Shown here: positions 45,500 through 58,220 of the stretch, in pieces
How the letters are laid out: every line of letters begins with the position of its first letter
How positions within the stretch are numbered: position 1 is the stretch's first letter
Notes under the pieces: generated by a model
The model's input: only the letters and a program-made list of their open reading frames with translations
Told to the model about the DNA's origin: nothing
Databases searched by the model: none
Translations under genes and position numbers: made by a program
From: Ectocarpus siliculosus
Lineage: Eukaryota; Sar; Phaeophyceae; Ectocarpales; Ectocarpaceae
Reading direction: 5' to 3'
NCBI GenBank assembly: GCA_000310025.1
Contig: FN649734.1
Span: 827,406-891,405, forward strand
DNA: 64,000 bases

Positions 45500-48089
45500 T
45501 GGGGGGTGCCAGTGGGGTTTCTTTTTACTAGAGGACGCACCCGAGTTCCGAGTTGGGGTGTGTGGGCCTGCCCTTCGACTGGGTTTATCGCCGTGGGTCA
45601 AAAGGCTCTAGCAGTGGGGCTCTCGGTTTGCTCAGCTTCCCTGTTGTTGCAGTAGAATTTTCACGACAGCTTGAACCTGGCGGCTTGATTTCTCGAGTGT
45701 CTTTGCAAATCATGTCCATAGTTTGGTGTGTCGGTGTGGTATTGATGGTGTCGGACAATTCGGTATTGGGCGAGACAGCAGTATACATGCGGGCTACTGC
45801 TGTACGATGTCCGCGGGAGTGCTCGCGTTTGAAAATCGTTTGTTGGTATTGTTTGTCCCGAAGTCAAACCGTAGCTTGTGTGATGAAACGGTAGGGAATT
45901 CCGTCAAGTGGTTGTTGTTGTAGGCATCATTTTCCTTGCAACCCCACCCCTTTCAGTGCTGAATAGTCCCAAGGATGCGTGTACTGCTGTAGGGTGTGTT
46001 ATCCCTGGTAGATCGGCACCGAGCGTCCGCCATATTATTAGAATGCGCGCTGCCAGTACTTCGGGATTTTGCTTCCGGATTTGGGGTGCTTTCTTCAATA
46101 TTGATGAATATTCAATGATATTCTAACGTCACTCTTGACGAAGCCCGACTCGCTCCGTGCGTGAGAATTCCTCTTCCTCGAGGATTCCTCCGTCATGAGC
46201 ACAACGGCGACCGCCATATTCCTCATTTGGCGGAGAGCGCATGCGTACATACGCACGGCGCACTTACCACGGCACACGCACGTCTTCGTTGGGTATGGTA
46301 CGTCCTTCCGTCTGTTATCGAATAAATGCGATGACCCAACATCTCGCCTCTCACAATAGTATAGTATCGCATGTACGTCAACGACGGCGGCGGCGTCTCG
46401 GTGAAATAATGCTAGCTCTTGACTTCAAAGCCCCCAAAAAAATACTCGAAACACCCATTATATATGTTTCATTTTACGCATCCCGATATCATCAGTGGGG
46501 CGAAAAACGGGGAATGCCCAAGCGAAGGATAGTACTATTAAACAAAAGTAAAATACAAACACAGAAAGACCACCCATTCGAGATAAGACCACAGTCGAAC
46601 GGGATGTGTTGAAGTGTTTACAGTAATTGGTGTCTAATTAGGAATATACAGTTGAAAAATTCCCATCAGTGATGCCAGCAGGTGCTCATCACAAAATCAC
46701 TGTATAGGTGCATACCACAAGACATCTCCCGTGTTTTCTATCTACGGGGTCAACGACAAAAATATCGGGGAGAAACCCTCTTATTACTATTCCAACCCAT
46801 TAGATTAGCCCGCATACTGGTCGTCACGCCAATATAAACAAGGCAAGTTCTCAAATGTACCCAAAGGTTCCGCGGTAGTCCGAGAAAAAGCGAAAACCAA
46901 TGGGTGGGTGGGGGCAACAAGGAATACATGCTGCCAAGAGCACGCGATAAGGGTCCAACGATGACCCAACAGCGGTAGAAGCATGTATGTCGCGATGTCA
47001 CTCGTTGATGTACAACAACGTGGACAACACACGCCTGAAGAAGGGCAAGGCTCGACCAGCCTCATGTCGACCTTGCAAACAACCGTTTGAACGGCGATAC
47101 GACAGGGCTAGGGTTCACCACGAAACGCAAAACCATCGAACAAGACTGCATTCAGCGGAACCATTCCCCAGTAAGACTGCAGGTCGAGAAGCGGTGGGAA
47201 AAGGCTCGCAAATACACCTAATGAAACAAATCGAACTGTCATACAGCCTCAGCTAGTTGTACGGGGAACACTGTCAGGACATTCCACTTGTTCCATCGTC
47301 GCCGCTCTCTCCGAATTCCGCACACGTGCAAAGCAGTGACACGCTAACTTCATCACCCACGCCCCAACCCAACTCCCATCAACACCCGCGGCGTTCTCCT
47401 GCTGAATTTGTACGTTTGACTGTTGTTGTACTTGCGGTGTGTTCGAAACCCGTAAAGCGTCAGTTCCATTGTTCTTCCCAACATGTCACTCCGTACGACC
47501 GAGCGCACGCATTCATCCCATGCACCCAGCAAGACACGGAAGAACCAACGTATTCGCAGCAAAGAGAGGCATGTGAGGGTGAAATACCTTCCTCCTGTAT
47601 GCAAACATACATATGACAGAAAGTTGCACCCGGGAGGGAGCGGGGCCAAGCTTTTACTCGTAAATATCATCACACCTGCTGACAATAAACCGTGAGCACA
47701 TGGCTGCCATGAGGGGCATCAAATTCTGACACCCCGTTAAGGAATGAGGTGGAGGTGTCTTCACCCACACACGAACCAAGCACAAACTCTTCACCCTTTC
47801 CCCTCTCAGACACATCTTGTCTTAGTTCAAAGTCGTTTCTTCCAGATTGGCAATGTAGCCTGGTCGACCTGCTTCATCACTCTGGCAAAGTAAAGGTAAC
47901 ACGAAAGGCTTCAATGACCATTGCTCCGCGTGACACTTGTTGATCAGTGTCAAACACGGGCAGGTGGCCCAGAAAAAGGGCAACAAATTAGGACCAAAAC
48001 GCTGTGCCACGACGTCAACGAAGGGTATACGTCTAACCCTCTCCCCCGCTCTATCTTCCTCTCTCTTGTTGCTTGAGTCATTTCGCTTC
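45500..48089. other. Convergent intergenic region, PIF1 and kinase 3' ends
   Basis: About 2.6 kb between the PIF1 TAA and the kinase stop on the opposite strand. Base composition is lower in GC than the exons. Short open frames occur on both strands but none shows conserved motifs, splice structure or biased composition. I see no RNA gene. It presumably holds both 3' untranslated regions. Confidence 0.6.
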
Positions 48090-50060
48090 TTACATGTACC
48101 ACACCATTGCCATTGGAGGCGGCTCCCTGTCTTCCTTGAGGCACTGAAGCATTTCCACTACGGACGCCATGCTGGGGCGTAGGTGACGGGGCTGGCAGAG
48201 GCACGCCTGCACCCAACCGCACACCTTTCATGTATTAGCAGGACCGGCGGCGAAACCAGCAGCGGCAAAGGCGGAGGTTAGTTGAAGCCACGCAAGGAGC
48301 GGGGCCGGAAAGGGGGGTAGGGAATGGTGATGAGCTTTCTTTCTTGTAAAGGGATGTCTTGTTCGGAAGGACCATCAGCATCATACAGATATGATTACAC
48401 AAGTATGACCAAAACAACCCTTCACCCATGAGGTTGTCTTCTTGAGTAGCCACCCTCACAAAATAATACACAAACTCTGTAATGACATGCGGAGTTTCCG
48501 GGCCTGCAAAGGTTTCTTCCGAATTCAATATTGCCACACTCACAGCGTAGCGGTACGGCACCGACGCCGCGAGGTTCTCCGGCTGCACGATCTGCCTTCC
48601 AAATGATCCGTCAAGAAGAGTCCTCACCATCACTTCGAACTGTCGTTCAAATTTAGGGGGTGATCGATCCATGGATTTGTTGTGTACGAGGGGAGAGTTG
48701 TCTCATCGTTTCGAAACTTCTTGAAAAGTTGCACCACAACGACGCACACGCCATGCACGCCTAGGTCGCTATCACACTTGAGCATAGGACGAAAAGAAGG
48801 CCGATTCTAGAGCACAATTGGCTTGCCAGCGCTCCCACCAGCAACATGTAGTCTTCCCTTGCAGGGAGAGGGATCCAACGTGTGTATGTTTTTCATGTAC
48901 CCACCATTCGTGTGCAACCGAGATACGAGTGAATAATATAAATCCACACCGCCACAACGAAAAGCGCCAACAGGCAACAAGCGGGCAGCACCTGCGGGAC
49001 GACCGATGTAGTCAGAATTCAAGTGGGGTCGGGACCCTGCTTAAACCTATATCCTACACACCGGAAATGCCGGTGTCATTGTTGTTTGCACCTGAAAATC
49101 GCCCTGGCCCTCTCTCTACCCCGTACCTCTTCTTCCCTACCATTCAAGGTGCATGGAAATACGGTAGTACTCATTCTGGCGGCAAGTATATTTGTTCCAG
49201 ATTTTAACGAATTGTAGTGCTGCAACAATATATATATCTGCGCTATCGACAACACTGCTGCATTCCAGCCACAAACAAGCCGGTCCTTCGTTGAAGTACC
49301 GGCGATAGAATACGTCCACCACGTCCAGTTTTGGGGTCACATCTGGGGTGTGGGTGACTGTTTGTTCTGCAATGCCTGCAAGTAGCTAACGTGGTTTCGA
49401 CTTCCAATACCTGTAGGCCGAGGACGGCCTGATCGTTGCCTTGGCCGAGATCCGCGAACTCCGCCCTTTCTTCGTCGGAGAGCAAGAACTGAGTAGTCGC
49501 GGTAGGGCATCGGAACAGTCGTTGCGTGAATGGTGAATCATAGGGCGGCGGGCAATGAAGACGGCTTGGGGGTGGAAATATATACGCAACAAGCGAGACA
49601 AACGCTGAACAATAGAGTCATCCGTCCATCCAGGTGGATCGGGATGACGGCTGTACGTTGTACAACAGCTTTACCGTCCTATGCCATATTCATTCATGAA
49701 AAATTCTCATCGGTCGCTACAGAATTGAAAGAGGGCGTGATGCAGGTATCACAGCCGTGAGGAATAGCAGTAGATCTGTGGACAATGCCATGGGGGGTGA
49801 ACGACAGCGATCTACGATTGGCAATGAACCGCAATCTCCACACCGCCGCTCAAACTCCCCTACCGACTCCGTTATCATACCACTCACGCTGTGGACAAAC
49901 ATGTTGTCCTCCCACAGGTCGGGTTGGATGAAGGTCTCCAGCATGAGCACTCCGAACGAAAAAACGTCGTTCTCCGGCCCGGCCTCCACACCACTCCACA
50001 CGAGTTCGGGGGGGATGTAGCCCGGCGTCCCCGTCCTCGGTGGCGTCCTTTCCCCTTGCT
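48090..50060 (-). CDS. Kinase C-lobe exons and stop
   Basis: Exon 50060-49816 reads GTPGYIPPELVWSGVEAGPE then NDVFSFGVLMLETFIQ. Exon 49488-49411 reads FLLSDEERAEFADLGQGNDQ. Exon 48639-48544 reads FEVMVRTLLDGSFGRQIVQP. Exon 48206-48090 reads ACLCQPRHLRPSMASVVEML and ends VWYM-stop. All four join in phase 0. The C-terminal RPSM helix is the conserved end of plant-type receptor kinases, and only about 17 residues follow it. Confidence 0.85.
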
Positions 50061-53000
50061 CTGCAAGACAGAGATCGGGCAGTTATCCACGATTGTAAAG
50101 TCGTGTGTCAGTCGCGAATCTTTGCGCCGTGTTCTCTGTGAAGGTTACAGTTTACAACACACGACATGACGGAGGGATTCTCCCCGATATTTTTGTCGTT
50201 GACCCAGTAGAGAAGTACAGGGGATGTATTGCAAAATGTAGGTTACCTTTACAGATGTTTTTGTACTTAGCACTAGCTGGGATCACTGATATAAATCATC
50301 AGCGTATAGACTTAAACAGACTCGAAATACGTCCAGTACCCAGCCGGTTTTCCTCCACTCACTGAAACTGAAAAGACTCCACAACATCCCGTTCGAATGT
50401 GGGTATATCTCGAACGGGTAGTCTTTCTGTGTGTGTATTTAGTTTTCCTAAGAATCTTGGGAGCATCTTCGAGCGTCGTTAGAAAAGCATATCTATTCTT
50501 CGGTGCATACTCTTTCCTGGCCGTGACTGTCCCTGTATATTCTCTCGATGTGTAGCTTTTCTGTTGTGGCGATGAATATCGATCGTTCGTACTGACGGGC
50601 GTCATAGGAGCTGCTATTTTTGGGCCAGGTAAGCATGGGTAGGAAAACCGAGGGTGTCGTGCCTAGGTCAGTTCAGACGAGAAAACCGTGCCACTCGCTA
50701 CCGGGTAACGGCTATATGTACCTCAGGTGGAAACCTGCAAAATCGGAAATACCGCTTAGCTAGCGTGATCTCAAGATCACAAGCAACTTTGGTTGCTTCT
50801 GCACGGGGCGTTGGAGGGGTAGGAACAAGGCCTGGGACTACTCTGGGCACGGAGACCACAGCCCGGTTCTCGAAAGGCTTCGTGAGTCGTCTGGGCATCG
50901 ATTGCGCGTGGTTGACGAGGTACATGTTGCTGCTGCTGCTGCTGCTGCCTGACCGTGAACCCGTCATTGTTTCGAGTGGTACAGTCTACTGGTGAGCAGT
51001 AACACTCACCGCACGTGAGACCGAAGTCTGCCACCTTCCCAGTGGCGTCGCCATCCTCGTTCACCATGACAATGATGTTGGCGGCCTTGATGTCGCGGTG
51101 GACCATGCCCTTGTCGTGGATGTGCTGCAAGCCGCAGGCCGCGTCGTAGATGATGCTGCACAAAACGAATGAGAAGGCCAGACCGAGATAGAAGGCTTTA
51201 AAAACATCGAGAGAGTCTATCATCTCTGCTGGCCGCCGTTCATCAGTCTCACCATGGCAGCATGCACAGCCGCACCTTCGTGTACCGCGTGTGCGAAATC
51301 ACGTCTGAGGTACATAAATCATGGTCGAGAACACCCACTGATGCGCGTCGTGGGTATTTATCTCTACAGTTACCTTGCAAATCGTCGAATGCCAATAGAC
51401 ATGCAAACAAAAATAACATCACCACCACAACAACAACAAAAGCAACAAAAACACCAACGTCGTGCTCCTGGTGACCCTGAACAGCAGAGAGCACCCCATC
51501 TCCACAAGCATCCAATGCCAAGCACAATTCAGGTGAACCTCCGAGGGCACCAATCCTGCACTCACCCAACCTTGTTCGGTAGCGAGACGTTGACACTCTC
51601 GAGCACGTCAACGAAGTCACAATAGCCAAGTTCCATCAGAATCGGCATAGTCGGCAGAGCACTGTTCAGGGCGAAAACCTTCGGGATATTCGGGTGCATC
51701 CCCAGGCTTGGTTCGCATTTCGACAGAAAGAGACGTCGTGGCGAAGGGGGGACAGACAGGGAACGACCGACCCAGTGCGCGGAAGTTCGGTCAAGGGGAG
51801 GCGGAGGGAAGCGGAGGGCGGGTCGGGGGAGGGGGTATCAAGGTTGAGAACGATGACTACACGTGGAGGTACAGTGGGTGTCACAGCAGGAGGTGCATAC
51901 TCACTTAAGTTTTCTGCAGACCAACACCGTTCATAACCAAAGCACATCTTCGTGCCAAAGGGAAACATCCCCGAGAGCAATAGCTGTCGCGGTGCATCCA
52001 GGAATCTACGGAGTATGTTCGTAGTTTAGCCCTCCTCTTCTCGACGTGGAGCTCATTCGTGGGCCAACACATCGGGATCAGCAAGACGCTGCTTCCAATA
52101 ACACATTGATGTACGGGTGACTATAACGGTGACTCTCACGGGGAAACAATTGTTCAAGTGAAGTCCAGCGACACACCTCAAGAAAGCGTCCATTTCGTTC
52201 CCCGCGGCGGATCGGTGCTCGTCTCCGGCCTCCTGAGGTTAGGGAGCGAAGGTGATGACAAGGGGAGGGGGCGGAGGGACGGTGAGAAGGGGGGGCATAA
52301 GCAAAGGCGCGTGGACTTCACCTTTAGCACTCCCGAGCCCCGGCAAGGGATGAGCTCCTTCGCTGTGCTGCGAGATGAATTATGACGTTTACCCTACCAA
52401 GGCCAGCGGCGACAGACGAAAGCGTTTACCCTACCAAGGCCAGCGGCGACTGACGAAAGCGTGGAAGACGAAAAAAGCAAGACGTAGACACTACTCAATC
52501 CCTCTAATCCATCCGCCAACCTTACGGCTTTACCTCCGATAGCTCCTTGAGTGCCAACTGCTCTCCCAAAGACGCGTGGAACACGCGGCTCACGCGGCCG
52601 TAGTAGCCGGTGCCGATAACCCTCTCCCTGGTCAGGTCGCCGTTCGAGTCAGTCGCCGACAAGTCGAGGTCGCAGTGGCTCGCGATGTAGATGTCGCGGA
52701 CGGCCGTGGACATCAGCGGTACGTTGGAGAAAATCTCGATCAGTCGGTCCATCCTGGTCGGGGCTAAGTGGGGCTCTGGCTCGTTGACGTTCTCGAGCTG
52801 CAGCATGTAGCCGTGGGACGAAGGGGGAATGTGGCCCCCAACATTGCCGTCCCCCTCCTCCTCCCCCACCTCCTTCTCTTCGTCCTCCTTCTCCTCCTCG
52901 TGACCCTCCATTGGCCCACAGCCATTCGCGGTGATGGTGGAGAGAGATGACCCCCCTCCGCTTCTACCGGTATAGGCTCCCCGGGCAGCTTGACCGTCAC

Positions 53001-54209
53001 CCGACCCAGAGTACTGCTCAAGGTCCCCGTTCGCCACGAGCCTCTCCGGTCCCCCCTCTCTCTCACCCGTCGTGATGCGTGCCCTATGGAGTGCGTCCTC
53101 GAGGACATCGTGATAAACAGAACGACCGTCCAACTCGTCATCGTTGCCGTCGCCGTTGCCATCACAACCACCGTTGCTCTCGCCGTGTTGGCTGTAAACG
53201 CAGTTATTGTTGCTGCTGCTCTTGGCGCTGTTGCCGCCGTGGTGCCGCACGTCGAACTCCGACCGCGTGGAGCGCCTCCGCGACTCTTTGCTCATCGCCA
53301 TCGCTAACGAGATTGTCCCTCTCGATGCCTCCTCTGGGCGGTTCCTTGACACACTCCGGTCGGAGGGTAGAGAACCCCCCTCTGCTACCGCGGCCGCCAT
53401 CTCCGCCCATTCCAGAGTTCCGCTGTCCGTGTCGTCCGGGTTGTGGTGCGTTCGGGCTGTCATCCACGTGCTGCAGCTCGACCTCTCGGATTCCTGAAGG
53501 CAAACCGGCGGAGCGGCGGGGCCCAAGACCGGGGGGAGGGGGGAGCGGAGGTGAAGTACTATATTGCAATAAAAATACGAAGGAAGCGAAGGGCACTAGC
53601 CGGGCACATACTGCATGACTGCCCACGATTCGGATCAATCGTGGACGCCTTGTGATGCTGCTTGTACTGCGAGCAGCCCAATCATCGGCTAGGTTGTACC
53701 GCGGTCTTGGCCATGTTTGCAGGTACGTGCAACATGTTGTGTGGCGACGACGAACGGGGTATGCTGCCACCAACCGACGCTGAGTGCTCTCGACACTGCT
53801 TTACATCAAACACACGGAACGCAGAAAAAAACACCATCCACGCAAAATGCAGAAAAAAATGGTACACAAAGCCCACCGATTCCTTCTCCTCCCCACCCAG
53901 CGACGAACGGGGTATGCTGCCACTAACCCTTGACCGGACGCCCCAGCTCCCGGAGTCGACGTCCGACCTCCTAGACTCGAGGTCATCGGCACTCGCCGAT
54001 AGGAAGTCAGTGGCGCCTGGCTCGATATCGGGGCCCGCAGGGTTGACCCTGTCGTCGTCGCTCCCAGCTTCAAGGTCGGAGCCCTCATCGTCGGAGCGGG
54101 CGTCGGCAGTGTTCCTGCGGTCTTGTTCCTTCCATTGGTGTACCTTCCTCGAAACCCACCTCCAGACGACTACCGCCGCGGCGAGGACAACCGCCAAGGT
54201 GACCAACTC
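48090..54209 (-). CDS. Single-pass membrane protein kinase (TKL/RLK-like)
   Basis: Minus-strand exons: 54209-53928 (transmembrane), 53493-52534 (linker plus Gly-rich loop), an unresolved helix-C exon between 52533 and 51707, then 51706-51571, 51275-51253, 51155-51010, 50060-49816, 49488-49411, 48639-48544, 48206-48090 (TAA). Kinase landmarks: VIGTGYYGRVSRVFHASLGE with the VAIK-type LALKEL; MHPNIPKVFALN; the catalytic loop VHRDIKAAN; ADFGLT; the activation-segment end GTPGYIPPEL; DVFSFGVLMLETF; and the C-lobe LRPSMASVVEMLQCL. The PPE in place of APE and the FG-V-M-ET sequence suit tyrosine-kinase-like/receptor-like Ser/Thr kinases. The ligand-binding part is unresolved. It should phosphorylate Ser/Thr at the cytoplasmic face of a membrane; substrates are unknown. 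Confidence 0.88.
51010..51706 (-). CDS. Kinase exons: hinge to DFG, including a 23-nt microexon
   Basis: Exon 51706-51571 encodes LGMHPNIPKVFALNSALPTM and the hinge PILMELGYCDF. A 23-nt microexon (51275-51253, VRLCMLP plus two bases) joins in phase to exon 51155-51010, IIYDAACGLQHIHDKGMVHR then DIKAAN...VADFGLTCG. The microexon is inferred because it is the only phase-compatible way I found to link NK to IIYDAA, and it supplies the family's 'xxRLxI' helix. The long neighbouring frames on the opposite strand are shadows. Confidence 0.8.
52386..52459 (+). repeat. Two tandem copies of a 37-bp unit
   Basis: CGTTTACCCTACCAAGGCCA and the following 17 bases occur twice in a row with one mismatch, in the intron just downstream (on the minus strand) of the kinase Gly-loop exon. 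Confidence 0.9.
52534..53493 (-). CDS. Kinase exon: juxtamembrane linker and N-lobe start
   Basis: The 960-nt exon in phase 0/0 has about 240 residues of low complexity (Ser/Arg/Gly/Asn-rich, then a Glu-rich run EEEKEDEEKEVGEEEGD). After it come a conserved-looking helix (MDRLIEIFSNVPLMSTAVRD) and the Gly-rich loop GTGYYGRV with LALKELSE. The Lys in LALKEL is the ATP-anchoring residue. An array of triplet-like AAC/CAG codons gives SSSNNNC near 53215. Confidence 0.85.
53928..54209 (-). CDS. Kinase exon with transmembrane helix
   Basis: The 282-nt exon (phase 0/0) opens ELVTLAVVLAAAVVVWRW, a single hydrophobic span followed by basic SRKVHQWK. This is the positive-inside pattern of a type I membrane protein. 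The rest is acidic (SDDEGSDLEAGSDDD) and Ser-rich, as in a juxtamembrane region. The acceptor follows TTTTTCTGATTTCCCGACAG on the minus strand, and the donor is GTTAGT. Confidence 0.8.
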
Positions 54210-54691
54210 CTGTCGGGAAATCAGAAAAACATCATCGTGTTGAGGGACGGTGGGAACTGGCCGCCAAAACAACCCTTGTACTCGTGTACGAATGCACGGC
54301 TGCAAGCCTTAGGCGGCACTACAGCAACAGCAGTGTACAAGACGTATCTTTGTTTTGGCCGGCACCGACTTTCTCTAGACTATATCCCCAAGTTCAAAGC
54401 AAAGTGTGCCCCAGGTGTCTCGCTGACCTGTGTTCGTGATCCCGCTATGTCCGCCGATCTGGTCTGGCGAGACCTACACGGAGGGCCCACGGGCAGCACG
54501 TGCGTGCAGTGCAGAAGCAACGGTAAGAACACTGGACGTTGCGCTGCCGGTAACACTGCTGGTGGTTGAAGGTTATGTTGATACAATGCAACGGCTCACC
54601 CGCAAAACAAAACAGGCTGATAACGCACTGCTGCTGTAGATTCAAATGCTGCCGGTAGCCGAGGCGACTGAAACTGTAGACTACTGCTCAC

Positions 54692-55115
54692 CGGACCCCT
54701 CCCGCGTCTGGTCTCTGCTGCGAACCCCGCAGCGAACGTGTCGATTGCTGAGCGGTGACCGAAACAGAGGAGAGGGAAAGTCACGCCGACGCGAACCCGC
54801 CACGGTTATAATTCATCATGATGAGAGACCAGCCGGGTGGGACGGCGGGGCGCGACACAGGCATCACCTGGCGATGAATCATATTATCTCAGGGTGTGTT
54901 ATGTACCAACCACCAGATACAAAGTGACCCCATGTCTCCACAGCACACTCCCTGTCTCCCTGGCCACCTCTCCCTGTCTCTCGCTGCCCTCTTTGGGCAA
55001 CACACCCTCCACTCCTGACACCTGATCACTTGATACTTGATACATCCACATGCATACATGCGGCGCAACCTCGGAAACGCGGCGTAACTTACCGGCCAAA
55101 TCTGCCGATCTCCGA
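54692..55115 (-). CDS. Possible upstream kinase exons (tentative)
   Basis: Two candidate exons fit in phase upstream of the transmembrane exon: 55115-55092 (24 nt, RSADLA, donor GTAAGT after a pyrimidine-rich CCCAG acceptor) and 54747-54692 (IDTFAAGFAAETRRGRGP, donor GTGAGC). They would put a short Ala/Arg-rich stretch just outside the membrane. No signal peptide or leucine-rich repeat was found upstream. A Cys-rich alternative frame ending near 54475 (CSYRCFCTARTCCP) also has a phase-0 donor, so the ectodomain remains open. Confidence 0.3.
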
Positions 55116-58100
55116 TCTGGGATCCGGAGATCCAGAAAAAGCATGTGAGTCGAGGAATCACAATGCGTGCGCTCCTGCTTATTCCCACGGGCATTGTTTA
55201 CTACTGTGCATTCTTATGGCCTCTTTCGGACGTTCCTTTCACACTCGTGGATGAGACAAACAATATTTGTGCTGAAGAGACGCGCGGCACGGGGCTACTG
55301 CTGCATCATGGCGAAAAATCGACACAGTGTGCACCGGTTCAACGGTAGACTGGGACGTATTAAAAAACGTGGAAAAGGATACTTGGTACGTGTAGAGGAT
55401 AACCTCGCCGACACAGTTCGCGGCAAATCAGACTAACGTACGGGAAGAAGACCGAGGATCAGTGGCTCAACACGCGCTCCTGATACGTGTTAGAGACTTC
55501 CTAACTCAGAGCGCTTGTCGGTCTCGCGTCTCGCGGGAAGCAGCAGTTCGAGTGGGATCGTTGTGGGAATTTCGCCGACGATCAACCACTAGACTAATAA
55601 TGACGCTATCGAGCGTCCGCGCGACCATTGGATGGCTTGTGACATACCCCAGCTCGTTCGGGGTCTAACCTCCTACACACGACGTCGTTTGGCCGACAGT
55701 TTTTACCGGGTGCCGAAAGGTTTGGTGCCGCAGCAGGGAATCAATCAAAGGGCGTCAGAGACTGTTGTGTTAAAAAATCGAAGACGTCGAGTTTGAGGCG
55801 GGTACACTTGTCGACCCAAACTGTGCTCCGTGCAGAAAGAGTACTAGGGTTGAGTATGCCACACCGCGGGTCTGTGGTCGCTCACTAACAGCGCACCTCG
55901 CCGCTGTGTGTGTCGACCCTTCTGCTTCTCAAGCTGCCGACGGACTAGAGAGCGGGACACGGCGCAACGCGTTTCACCGAGTGTTGCTACACGACGACGC
56001 GCTGCAACGTGTTCGTTCACGGCAAAACATAGTCTAGTACCCGAGGACACCCTGCATGCCCAGAAAATGAGTGGCTTTGATGGAGCAGCAACATGCCGTC
56101 AGACGACCTTCGTCTTGGAACGTGAAGTTATACTGCTGCTGTCTCTCGAAGGGAGCATCGTGCGTGCTGCTGCAGCACTTTCAGCATAATAGCTGCGAGT
56201 GGGGGGGCTGCACTGTCTTTTATTGAGAAAAGAGGCACTCAAAAGGCAAACACAGCACAACAAATGTCGATGAAACCCGTATGATTGGACGCAGAGCCAG
56301 ACATTCAACTCCTTTGTGCCCACCTCAGTAGCTCCTTGATCATTCGCAAGCATGCCTCTCGCTACTCTGATAATCTCCATGCCAATCCCTCGAAAAATCA
56401 CGCTGGAAGCTGATTTCGCGAAGGGGGTGCTGGTAATTGTGGCGAGAGGCAAACGGGAATTTCTCAGCACGCTCATCCGTTCGTTGGATGTTTTGCCGAA
56501 CGTTCATATTCGGTAACGACCACAGAAAAGCGCCTCTGAAATCCGGGGATAATCTGAAAGCGACTCGCATTTTAACGCGTACTCTCCGGTACTCGGTAGT
56601 TTTCACGGTGGTATGTTAGTGGCTCTTGTCGGCCGCCAGGCCTCCGTTGGTCGTGGGTTATAGGGTAGAGGGTTGGGTCGGCCCTGGCGCGTGACACATC
56701 CCGTGAGCGGAGCTAAGGTTCGACATCCAGTCAGAACCAAAGAGCCACCAACAGACCGTAAATAGACCTCCACGTACGTAGACGACAGTACCGCGTTCTC
56801 AGGTCTTCTTTTTTTGTTCTACACGCAGGTAGGTATACCCCCCACCGCGCCGTTTGTGGAATGCTGTACTTGCCAACCTCGATTTATATCCAAGCATCCA
56901 CAGGTACTTTGTACTGTACTTCCAGTGGAAGACCAGCACGCACACAACCAGCAAACCGATACTGTAGACCGAGGCTCTTGGAGATTTCGTGTTTGCGAGT
57001 TACAGACTCGCTTCCCAAAGCAACGTAGTGTGTTGTGCCATGAAACATTCGGGAGTTCCCGTTCCATTGATTGTTGCTGATGTGGACGTGTTTTCTGCGC
57101 AACGCCCTTTCTGCGCTAAATAGTCCCCAAGTCGCATGTGGCGCGGCGATCAAAAGCTCGTGGTTTGCTTCCGACGATCACATCAATTTTGATAACCCAA
57201 GTCTGCGCGCTGTCTTCCAAAAACTTGGCCTCGCCGTCTCCCCTAAGAGTTGAAAAGGTGCCCCGTCCAGTGTCGGTCTAGCGCTGGAAAAATAATTCGG
57301 CCTCCTACCGCACCCACTACCGGACGAAAACCTTTTTCGATGGGACTCTCGGGCCCATTTCACTGGTCGTCCTCTTGCAGCACTTCGTGCCGAAGTTAGG
57401 AAAACTTCGCACGAACGTACGCTTCCTTGTCAACAAAACAGGCACCGCGGAAGGGCCACAGCCGATACAGCTCGCCTCCTGAAGGACAGGAGCATCAGCA
57501 GAGCGATAATAGTGGTTGCTTGTGGCAAAACAATTTTTCCTGGCTGAGAGGCCACACAAAAGGCACTGTGTTGGAACTCTTATTCTGTGGGAAATGTTTT
57601 GTAAGTCATAGCAACACTGGATTGGATCACAAACACGGTTATTCCTTTCGTTGTCGTGGGACTCTTCCTTGCGCAATAACCCCTGCACCGCCCCGCCCCC
57701 GACCAACAATGCATAACGGCACACGTGGTAGTTCGCACAGGTTGTGTTATTACTCGAATTCAAGGGAAAATGTTACTGTAAATCGTCTCAAACACGGCAG
57801 CACAAAACACTGGTATCCCATTCATTGGGAGACCCGCCCTTGCGTTAACCCTCCCCCCCCCTCCCAGCTACACAGTGCTTATAACTGTCTTTGGAAGTGA
57901 AAGCACCAGAAAATAAATGAAGTCATACGCAGCTGTCATCCGTACGCCAGGAAGTAAGCACGAGATGCCGAACACCCTTAGCAGATGCAGCGCACCCTTC
58001 ATGCGACTCGCCGAATACCTCACGGCCCTTCGCGCTTGGTGATGTGAGAGCCTGGTCCGGTGAGAACCCGGCGTGCTCCGTCCCGGCGTTGTAGGGATGC

Positions 58101-58220
58101 GAGGTCAATGGTCTAACGACTACGGCATGTACGACTATGAGTACACCCCCCTCCCCCTGACCAACAATGTACAACGGCACGCGTACAGCCAATGGATGCG
58201 AAAAAGAAGGATATGTCCCG
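55116..58220. other. Intergenic region with no supported gene
   Basis: Between the kinase 5' side and the stop of the MADD-like gene. Short frames occur (for example minus 56476-56099 and minus 57763-57317) without recognisable motifs or splice context. The kinase promoter and possible N-terminal exons must lie in the left part. The right part contains the dispersed repeat (57950-58170) and a second, shorter match to its end (CCAACAATGCATAACGGCAC at about 57700). Confidence 0.5.
57950..58190 (+). repeat. Dispersed repeat copy downstream of the MADD-like gene
   Basis: This is the reverse complement of the copy at 4440-4660. Shared blocks include the CACCCTTAGCAGATGCAGCG type block, GAGCCTGGTCCGGTGAGAAC and CAATGGTCTAACGACTACGG. 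A related end occurs at 12770-12805 in the RTTN intron. It contains no ORF of note. Confidence 0.7.
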
